From: Smittia aterrima | Lineage: Eukaryota; Arthropoda; Insecta; Diptera; Chironomidae | Reading direction: 5' to 3' | Length of the DNA: 64,000 bases | Assembly (NCBI GenBank): GCA_033063855.1 | Contig: CP093830.1 | Location: 15,872,854 to 15,936,853 of the forward strand | Shown: positions 57,282 through 64,000 of the stretch, piece by piece | Layout of the letters: each line of letters opens with the position of its first letter | Position numbering within the stretch: the first letter of the stretch is position 1 | The notes under the pieces: generated by a model | The model's database searches: none | Told to the model about the DNA's origin: nothing | Seen by the model: only the letters and a program-made list of their open reading frames with translations | Program-made: the position numbers and the translations under genes

Positions 57282-57289
57282 CTTTTATA
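57282..57289 (-). promoter_or_regulatory. TATA box of the orcokinin gene
   Basis: TATAAAAG on the minus strand about 100 bp before the orcokinin start codon. An initiator-like TCATCAGT lies about 30 bp downstream, giving a 5' UTR of roughly 60-70 nt. Confidence 0.65.
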
Positions 57290-57746
57290 CAAACTTCGGT
57301 GAAAGCTTTTCCATGTTTCCCTGTGTTAGAAGTGAAAGTTTACTTGTATATGCCTTGATCCGTCCAGCAAGAACGTTGCTGACGTTAAAGTTGAATGACG
57401 CGACCAATCTTTCATGTGTATCTCTCTCTCTCACTCAATTCGAATACATAAATCAACATAAATCTTTTTTGGATGTCCAACGAAAATAAATTTTTGATAG
57501 AAAGAAATTTAAATTAAATTTTTATAGGACGAAGTATTGAGTCATTTCATTTTTAATTTTGAAAAATTTACGAATTAAAGTCTTTAATAAACACGAGTCT
57601 TACAAGTCACGTTGCCGTAATCATCGAAGCGTGTTCAGAATTCATTCACATTCTCAAAGTTTTCCTCTCATCAAAGAATAATTTTCCAACATCTCTGTCG
57701 GTAGCAATTGCATAAAAAAAATTTACATCTTTTCTGACGTCGTCGA

Positions 57747-57767
57747 AAGAGAGAGAGAGAGGGAGAG
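57747..57767 (+). repeat. (GA)n microsatellite
   Basis: Short purine run of GA repeats with a few interruptions. In flies such runs can bind GAGA factor; no evidence of that here. Confidence 0.6.
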
Positions 57768-58058
57768 GAAAGAAGTCAATAGGATGTCGAAACAAAACAC
57801 ACAAGCACTTAATTCACTTTAGAGATAAGAAAATCAAACATGAGATTTAATGGAATTGAATTACTCGCTGCTTGAAATGTTCTTGATTGCAACACATCGT
57901 TCACGCATGATCCGTGAAATTAATCAGTTTGTTTTATTGCCATGTTGAAACACACAAAAATTCCGCATAAAAGTTCGACATCGTTAACAATAATTGACAT
58001 TTATTGATTCCCGAAAAATTCATTGACCGACTAATCGTTGTGGCAAAGACTCAAGCAA

Positions 58059-58690
58059 TTAAACGACTTCCTGAGCTGCTCCATTAATCGTCAATTTGTA
58101 ACAAATTGGTTCATCGCAGCTTCCACTGCGAGCGCTGATGATGAATACATGATCGTCTTCAACAAATTTCGTATCAGTTCCGTTTTCGACGAACTCAGGC
58201 TTCTCCTCACGAATCACGCCATTCAAATAAATATTCAAAGAATCTTTCTCAAGGACAACGCGATAAGTTTTATCGAAAATTTTGATTTCCCAAGTTTTTA
58301 CAATTTTTGATTGCGCTTTATTGTAGATTTCGCACTCGAGACCGTCGACGAAAAGTTTGTAGCTGTACTTGAAGCCAGTCGAAGGGAAAATCTGGAGATG
58401 GAGACAATTTCATTAAAATATTTTTCCTTTCCAAATTTACTTTTTACATGAATAATGCAACGTTTCTCTTCAAGCCAGAAATTGTCCTCGCCTACCAGAC
58501 GATACATCATGTCTCTCCTTAAAACTTCCTCGCCGTTGACCCAAATCACTCGCTTCCCGCTTATTGTTCCATGCTCAAGTTCAATATCATAAAGTTTTCC
58601 TTTAATCGGAATCACCCAGCGAGCGACCACATCATTTTTTGAATGATTTTTCTTTAGACTTTCGCGATGATCGGGAATGGAGAAGTCCAT
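58059..58690 (-). CDS. Faim: Fas apoptotic inhibitory molecule 1 (FAIM1) homolog
   Basis: Small beta-sandwich cytosolic protein linked to protection from death-receptor and stress-induced apoptosis in vertebrates. Exons 58690..58448 and 58391..58059, phase 0, 191 aa (human FAIM1 about 180). Two repeats are seen: ARWVIPIKGKLYDIELEHGT with SGKRVIWVNGEEVLRRD and MYRLVGEDNFWLEEKRC, then TGFKYSYKLFVDGL and TWEIKIFDKTYRVVLEKD with NIYLNGV. The end is CDEPICYKLTIDGAAQEVV-like. A likely acceptor just before the ATG (TTTTCTATAG) suggests a 5' UTR intron. Confidence 0.9.
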
Positions 58691-59644
58691 AACGAAGCAC
58701 CTATAGAAAAACACTGGTCGTGTTGAAATTCAGAGACGAGCGCACATGGCTTTGTTGTGTCCAACTTTCGTCGTCAACGTAACACTTGAAGTTTCATTAA
58801 ATATTTATGATGCACCGGCATTCGACCTTCCACTTGAATTCCTTTTCATTCTTCCTTCATTCACTCGAACTTTTTCGACTCGAAGACTTCAGCAAAAACT
58901 CAAAAGGCGAACTTAATTCAATCAGCAAACAATCAGGACTAGTTTTAAAAGAAATAAAATCAAAACTGAACTTCGTGCTTGAAGCCATGTATACGTGGAA
59001 TGGAATACATGCTTTTAATGATTCGATTTGTGTTGCTCGATTCTTTCAAAGGAGCGACAGTGTAATTTCTACTCGAGGCAACCCTGAAAATCGAAATTTC
59101 CATGAAATTGTTTTCATTCAAGAAAAAAAGTTTGGTCGGTTAATGACTGAGACTTCAATCAAATTTAATAGAAGCGAAGTTATTTAAAGATATCAAAACT
59201 TCCTTTGAGTTTCACTTCTAGTATAATTGAGTCAATGAAAAGAATAAAACGTTCGAGCCTTCTATTCATTACACCATCGACAAAAATTTTATTTATACTC
59301 ATGCTGACATAGCTCGGGCATGTGTGTTGCTTGGCGTTCCATATCGCGAGACTCGCGGGGGGTTCATGTGTCGATTTATTATAAATTTTATTTGCTGTCA
59401 TTTCAGTGTTGAATGCACGATAACTTTTCGTGAGGGATACATTGGCGGATCATGTCACAATAATTTTAAACGACTTGCTTCCAATTTTTATTCGTTTCCA
59501 CTGAAAGCAAACTCGTCGTGATTAGCAGTGGAAATGAAAATTGCTTTCTGTCACAACTCGCTCTATTCGGTTGTGTTTGTTTAAATTGGAAAATTCAGGA
59601 CGATTTGTGTTTCGCCATTTAATATTATTCTCTCGCTTATTTAC

Positions 59645-59740
59645 TTGCCACTAGATCAATAGAATTCCCCTGAACCTTCGACTTCAGTTATTTCTTTTTA
59701 TTCCGGCATTCACGTTAATTTAATTTTTTTTGTTACATTT
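59645..59740 (+). repeat. Direct repeat, copy 1 (about 90 bp)
   Basis: Shares ACTAGATCAATAGAAT and then CTGAACCTTC, ACTT-AGTT and TTCCG-CA-TCACGT words in the same order and spacing with 60198..60285. Confidence 0.6.
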
Positions 59741-60197
59741 GTTAATTGCAGCCTGATGGCTTGCTCTTTAGGTTTTATAAAAATATTTTTCTTTATGCCT
59801 TTTCCTTGTTGTTCCGAAATATGGTGGGAATTCAATCGCACTTGTCATCACCAGGGTGGAGGTACTCGGTATTGTACTTATTCATTTTTTGATTTGGTGT
59901 TATAATACCTCGGGAATGCCTGGTCAGGTACTTTTGGAATCCCTTAAAGGTATTCTTGCTGATACTTGAATAATTCGGAAAATACCAGTGATGACTCAAT
60001 GGCGTTCCGTGCTCTCATAACGTATAACAAACCTAACAAATGGAAGCTTATCGCTTTTATGTTTGATCAAGTAGCACTTTCAATATCGAATTCCATGAAG
60101 AAGATCTTAGTTTTTCCGAGACGTCAACTACTTACGGTGAAGTGAGACCGGTGGCCGCAAAGCATCATTATAATGTTAGTTTCTCTAGTACATTTGC

Positions 60198-60285
60198 TTA
60201 CCACTAGATCAATAGAATGAACCTGAACCTTCAACTTTAGTTTTGTTTTTTTCATTCCGTCACTCACGTCAATTTTATTGTTCAC
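60198..60285 (+). repeat. Direct repeat, copy 2 (about 90 bp)
   Basis: Second copy of the repeat at 59645..59740, offset 553 bp in the same orientation. Flanks do not match, so this is not a simple tandem duplication of the whole unit. Confidence 0.6.
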
Positions 60286-60496
60286 TTCATGAACTCGATT
60301 AAGTCAAAATCGAGATAGCGATGACTTTGCGTGGCACGCATGACGAAGCTTATGTGATAAGCGAGTATTATTCGTTGAATATCAAATGAGGAGATATTAG
60401 AAGAAATTCGATAAAGAATTTTGTTCTAGAATATTTGCGTTGGTTGTCACAAGAACAAATAAGCCATCAAGCAAAACTCTCTTCAGCAAAATCACA

Positions 60497-60569
60497 GACC
60501 GTGTGGCCTAACGGATAAGGCGTTGGACTTCGAATCCAAAGATTGCAGGTTCGAATCCTGTCTCGGTCG
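60497..60569 (+). tRNA. tRNA-Arg (anticodon TCG)
   Basis: 73-nt cloverleaf starting GACCGTG. D arm GCCT...AGGC, anticodon stem TTGGA/TCCAA with loop CTTCGAA (anticodon TCG, reads CGA and CGG arginine codons), T arm GCAGG-TTCGAAT-CCTGT, acceptor 3' strand CTCGGTC and discriminator G. B-box GGTTCGAATCC is intact. The acceptor stem has one T-T mismatch (position 6 against 67). No intron. A T-run terminator follows. Confidence 0.95.
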
Positions 60570-60572
60570 ATA

Positions 60573-60582
60573 TTTTTTTTTT
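60573..60582 (+). terminator. RNA polymerase III terminator of tRNA-Arg
   Basis: Ten consecutive T starting four bases after the mature tRNA 3' end, the normal Pol III stop signal. Confidence 0.85.
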
Positions 60583-61045
60583 AATTTAATTGTAATCCTT
60601 TGTTAACGGACCGTTGAATGATTGTGTCATCAACTGCGAACGCAGACAATTACTTATCAAATATTGGGACGTTTTGAAAATGGAATGCGTGTTCCATCCT
60701 TTTTGGTGTAAGTAAAATCTAAGCTACTTCGATGATGAGAGTACCTGAGAGTTTCTTGCTTCCGGACTGAATTGTCTGCTAAACAATCCTCTCCGCAGTT
60801 GATGTAAATTATGAACGGAGCCTTTTATTATGATGATATATATAAAATAGGATCACTTTTTATCCATGAGACGTTTAAGCTGATTTTTTACTTATATCAC
60901 TTCTGGAGGCTTTAACTTTCAATATACCGCTTGATGAAAAAAGCAAAAACATTAATGACTATATTTGTGATTTTTCTGTGTACTCAGAATTTCTCCGCGT
61001 TGCCTCTAACATAGTTTAATTAAGCACGTAAGTCAGCGACAAGAT

Positions 61046-61067
61046 CTTTCTAAATATGAGACACTTT
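61046..61067 (+). repeat. 22-bp inverted repeat, left copy
   Basis: Exact reverse complement of 61516..61537 (core TAAATATGAGACACTTT). The two copies are 448 bp apart. Confidence 0.75.
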
Positions 61068-61515
61068 CGCGTCGCTAAAAAAAAAGAAGCGAAACTTAAA
61101 AAATCCGTTAATTCGCAAGAAAGGCGGAAGCGACAAATTTCGCATCCGTAGTTTTTAAAACGTAAACAAACAAAATCGAAATTTAATTAAAATGTGTTTT
61201 GTGGCAACCCAGTGAATTTACTTTAATTAACTTTTTACTCGATTTTTGATTTCGATTTGTAAAACGTAAACAAACATTGCGAAAAAAAATCAACGGTTAA
61301 TTTCAAAAAATATTTCGCATCACTCGATTCTTCTTCACCACTCGATTTTTTTTTGTGTTTCGAAAGTTGCTTTGAAGCTAAGGCTATAAAAATTTAATTA
61401 AACTACGGACAGAAATTTTAATATAAGTTTCCGATGAAGAAATGTTTATTGTATCTAAAAAAAAATAAAACAAAAAATTAGCTGGTCAGGGAAGCCTGTA
61501 ATTACAACACACCAC

Positions 61516-61537
61516 AAAGTGTCTCATATTTAGAAAG
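61516..61537 (-). repeat. 22-bp inverted repeat, right copy
   Basis: Exact inverse match to 61046..61067. It lies at the end of a 60-codon minus-strand ORF (61684..61502) that I do not recognise. Confidence 0.75.
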
Positions 61538-62464
61538 AATTTTCGCCGTCTCATCAATAAAGAGTGATCCTAGTTTTATAGAATTGTTCACATTCTTTCT
61601 AGTCTTCAACTTTGACTGAAGGTACGAATCCGATAACTTTTCTTTTAATTTCGTAACGAAATTTTCGTTGCATGTTTTGTTCACGAAGTAAAATATTTTC
61701 TTTTAAAACTTTTGATATTAAAACTTTTTCTTCGTTAAGTAATTTATTGAAGTTCCGAAAAAGTTTAATAAAAATTAAATGGCAATCAGAAAATTACGTG
61801 TCGTAAAGGGTTTCTCCCAAATAATTTTCATGGAAACCGTTTGAAAAAACCTTGGGTTTCTTATTTACCTTGGGACTATCCTACAAACCAAATCGGGAAA
61901 TTACGTACAGTGAGGAAAACTTCCAAGAATATTTTATTCTGATTTAATAGTATTGTATTGTATTAAATTATTTACGCTATTATTTGCGGATTGAAGGAAT
62001 AACACTCACATGAATCCGAAATTGCGTTTATTCAATGCCACTTTACAGAGAAGATTGTTAGATACCAAATGTTGAAGCCAATGTAAGATTAGTTGAAGGT
62101 AAATTAAGTATTTAAATACTAGTATTTAGTTAAGAGAAAATATCTTGTTAATCAGTAAAGTAAAGAATTTTTTTAAATTAGGTATCAAATTTAGTTAAAC
62201 TAAGTCAAAATATTTTTTTTTTTAAAAAATAATTTTCGATAAAAAGTCTCATATCAACAAACTTTGCTGTTTGCTATCGATCATGCGAGCGAGTTTAATT
62301 TTCATTTCGAATTGCGCGACTTCATGCAACTTAGACATTTAATACTGAAATGATTGCCTTGCGTGTTTAGCTTCTTCAAAGTCAAGTTCTTAAGGTGTCG
62401 CGTTGAAAAAGGAAAACTATAAACTTAAGAGGCTTCCAATTAATTCGTGAGTGTTCACGCTACA

Positions 62465-62470
62465 TATAAA
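62465..62470 (+). promoter_or_regulatory. Candidate TATA box for twist
   Basis: TATAAA in ACATATAAACCTC, about 750 bp before the twist ATG. With the acceptor at 62982 this would imply a first non-coding exon and an intron. It is position-based inference only. Confidence 0.3.
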
Positions 62471-63218
62471 CCTCACTCGCGACTGCGAACTTTTTACTCG
62501 ATCGCGAGATTCTCTCATTTTCTTAATTCGTGTTTTATTTTCTAAAACGCCCATTTGATTACTCAAAAGTGTTTTAATCCAATCAGAGGGAGTGCGTTCT
62601 ACCAATGGACAGGCAAAGCACGAAGCAAACATTCGGACAATGTGTGAAAATAGGAAATGCAAGGTTTATGATCCTTTCCCTTTTTTATTTTTGCATCCTG
62701 AAACAAGATGGTTAGAAAGAATGAAATGGAAATCCCCGAAAGGTTTTATGACACCAAACTGATAGATTTTGGGTTTTCAGAATTACGGGAATAACCCAAA
62801 CCGCCTTAGGGTTTTCTGTTTATCTTGTGCGATCCATTATAGAATCACCAAAGATTTGCATATTCAGGGAACGGAGAGAAAGTTTGCAAATTTCACTGAA
62901 GGAAATTAATTGAATTTTCTATTTTTTGAATCAAATCTGTAAATTAAAGTTTGATTAACATTTTTTTTGTTATCTTTTGCAGCAAAAAAACACAAACGAA
63001 AAGAAAATTTCTCGCAGAAGCCGATCAGCAGATGATTGTGTTAGTGAATTTTGTTTTTCTCTTGGCATCTTCTCCTACGATCGGTAGCTACGATCGTCAG
63101 TTTGCTTTCGGCTCTTCGACAGATCAGTTCAAATAAATTTTAGCTACAAGAAAAGTGTCCGATGCAAAGGAGGAGTTTAATAGTTAAAAAAAATAATAAT
63201 TTAGAAACAAAATATTAA

Positions 63219-64000
63219 ATGGCATTGTCACCGAAACTTATTCTCGACATAAGTCAATCGCAAATGGAAAACTTATCGCTAAGTTGTAAAATGATTAAAG
63301 TGGAAAATTCAAGTGATAACGATAGCAATAACAATAGCCCTACAAACGATTTAAAATACACGGACTTGGATTTATCAGTTCCGTCGACAGTGAGTTTCTA
63401 TGAGCAGCAGACAATTGTTTCGTACGAGGACAATCAAACGAAGAAGCGAAGATTAGAAAAAGGTTCTCCATCTCAACTTGAGTCTGAGAGTAAACGTTGT
63501 CGAATGGAAGCTGAAAATTTTGAGTCGACAGTGCCGACGACAGTTTTTAAATATTGTTCAAATATCAACAACAATAATAACAATAATAATGAAGAATCGT
63601 ATTATCATAATTCTTATGGTTATCTAAATGACAATTCAGCAACTCCCCCGCAATATGGCTATTCTTCGTATATCAATCAAGAGAACAATCAAAATTTGAT
63701 ATCGGCCAACAATTATTATTACGTTCAAAACAATCAACTGCCGGAGCAAGTTTTGCAATATAATTCCCAGACAAATCTTACCGTCAGCCCACCACAGAGC
63801 TCGCAAGAAAAGCGGCTGAAGATTGTAAAGGAAAAACTAAATAAAATAAAATCAAAGAAGTTGAAGCTGCCGAAGCAATCTCCGGTCAAAGGAGAATCAG
63901 AGTCAACTAAAGTTTTGAGAAGTATGGCAAATGTTAGAGAGCGACAAAGAACGCAAAGTCTTAATGAAGCATTTACAGCTCTGAGAAAAATCATTCCAAC
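63219..64000 (+). CDS. twi: Twist bHLH transcription factor, 5' part, runs off window end
   Basis: Mesoderm-determining bHLH activator. The frame is open from the ATG at 63219 to the window end (260 codons). The N-terminal part is Asn/Gln/Ser/Tyr-rich with an Asn run (NNNNNNNNEES) and a YYHNSYGYLND segment, low-complexity as in fly Twist. A Lys-rich region (KRLKIVKEKLNKIKSKKLKL) precedes the bHLH. The basic region and helix 1 read SMANVRERQRTQSLNEAFTA then LRKIIPT; RERQRTQSLNEAF separates Twist from other bHLH families. Loop, helix 2 and the WR domain are beyond the window. Confidence 0.95.
   Translation, partial: MALSPKLILDISQSQMENLSLSCKMIKVENSSDNDSNNNSPTNDLKYTDLDLSVPSTVSFYEQQTIVSYEDNQTKKRRLEKGSPSQLESESKRCRMEAENFESTVPTTVFKYCSNINNNNNNNNEESYYHNSYGYLNDNSATPPQYGYSSYINQENNQNLISANNYYYVQNNQLPEQVLQYNSQTNLTVSPPQSSQEKRLKIVKEKLNKIKSKKLKLPKQSPVKGESESTKVLRSMANVRERQRTQSLNEAFTALRKIIP

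Larger units (their letters stand above)
57187..58058. other. Intergenic interval, orcokinin promoter and FAIM 3' side
   Basis: About 870 bp. Besides the TATA box it holds a short (GA)n run at about 57747-57767. A 120-codon plus-strand ORF (57127..57489) overlaps the orcokinin first exon and has no recognisable features. Confidence 0.45.
58691..60496. other. Gene-poor interval with a dispersed direct repeat
   Basis: About 1.8 kb. The longest ORF (58807..59187, plus, 126 codons) has no recognisable motif and is within chance expectation for six frames. A direct repeat of about 90 bp (59645..59740 and 60198..60285, roughly 80 percent alike by eye) lies here, with repetitive GGTACT/GGTATT words at 59860-59990 between its copies. 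Confidence 0.5.
60570..63218. other. Gene-poor interval upstream of twist
   Basis: About 2.65 kb. It contains a perfect 22-bp inverted repeat (61046..61067 and 61516..61537) and a 16-bp direct repeat (61157..61172 and 61261..61276). A candidate TATA box (62465..62470) and a candidate 5' UTR acceptor (TCTTTTGCAG, ending 62982) for twist lie in the right half. No coding sequence is supportable. Confidence 0.5.

Noticed and set aside
58807..59187. 126-codon plus-strand ORF as a gene
   Set aside because: No recognisable domain, signal peptide or splice partners. With this AT content, one or two ORFs of such length are expected by chance in six frames over 64 kb.
1..64000. CRISPR array, bacterial operon or phage-type defence system
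   Set aside because: No regularly spaced repeats, ribosome-binding sites or polycistronic gene spacing. Spliced genes with GT-AG introns and a Pol III tRNA show that the window is eukaryotic nuclear DNA.

Overview
The window reads as nuclear DNA of an insect, most likely a dipteran and probably a nematoceran (mosquito or midge). Three things point there. Introns are mostly 55-75 bp. Intergenic DNA is AT-rich and gene-poor. The gene set is arthropod-specific: a DAMB-type dopamine receptor, pickpocket DEG/ENaC channels, orcokinin A/B, CLIP-domain and trypsin-like proteases, and twist. Species was not determined; the dipteran assignment is inference. Exons below were assembled by hand from splice sites, phase continuity and family conservation.

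Layout. 1-4.2 kb (all minus): 5' part of dihydroorotate dehydrogenase, an SFR1/MEI5-like recombination factor with a GC-AG intron, and a PDPR-like flavoprotein. 8.7-10.6 kb: galactose mutarotase in six exons. 16.6-20.8 kb: the dopamine receptor Dop1R2 in six exons. 23.0 kb: a small secreted Thr/Pro-rich protein. 23.8-26.8 kb: a GPI-type aminopeptidase N. 27.2-35.6 kb: an inverted duplication of a pickpocket gene (degenerate minus-strand copy, complete plus-strand copy) enclosing a Tctex-type dynein light chain and a NOX2-type NADPH oxidase. 35.9-37.0 kb: a decayed hAT-like transposon with an 8-bp target duplication. 37.7-39.6 kb: CLIP serine protease. 41.1-44.2 kb: RBM18, a membrane-tailed trypsin and cyclin C. 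45.0-45.9 kb: a broken zinc-finger gene. 46.3-54.0 kb: a dense block of UQCR11, a secreted 5'-nucleotidase, a seven-finger C2H2 protein, SRP receptor alpha, Tim22 and short-chain acyl-CoA dehydrogenase, with two tight head-to-head pairs. 54.6-55.9 kb: a seven-exon serine protease. 56.2-57.2 kb: orcokinin, with A and B products from alternative 3' exons. 58.1-58.7 kb: FAIM. 60.5 kb: tRNA-Arg(TCG). 63.2 kb to the end: the 5' part of twist, ending inside the bHLH.

The genes do not form one pathway. Loose themes are mitochondrial housekeeping (DHODH, PDPR, UQCR11, Tim22, ACADS), extracellular hydrolases (aminopeptidase, three proteases, nucleotidase) and neural signalling (Dop1R2, orcokinin, pickpocket).

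No clear new multi-gene system was found. The observations most worth following up are: (1) the pickpocket/NOX inverted duplication with one pseudogenised arm and a 23-nt would-be intron in the other; (2) three introns of one protease gene that share sequence, in one pair across the exon border; (3) an RBM18 intron with no AG acceptor; (4) the hAT-like element; (5) the diverged orcokinin A set with a 22-nt micro-exon.
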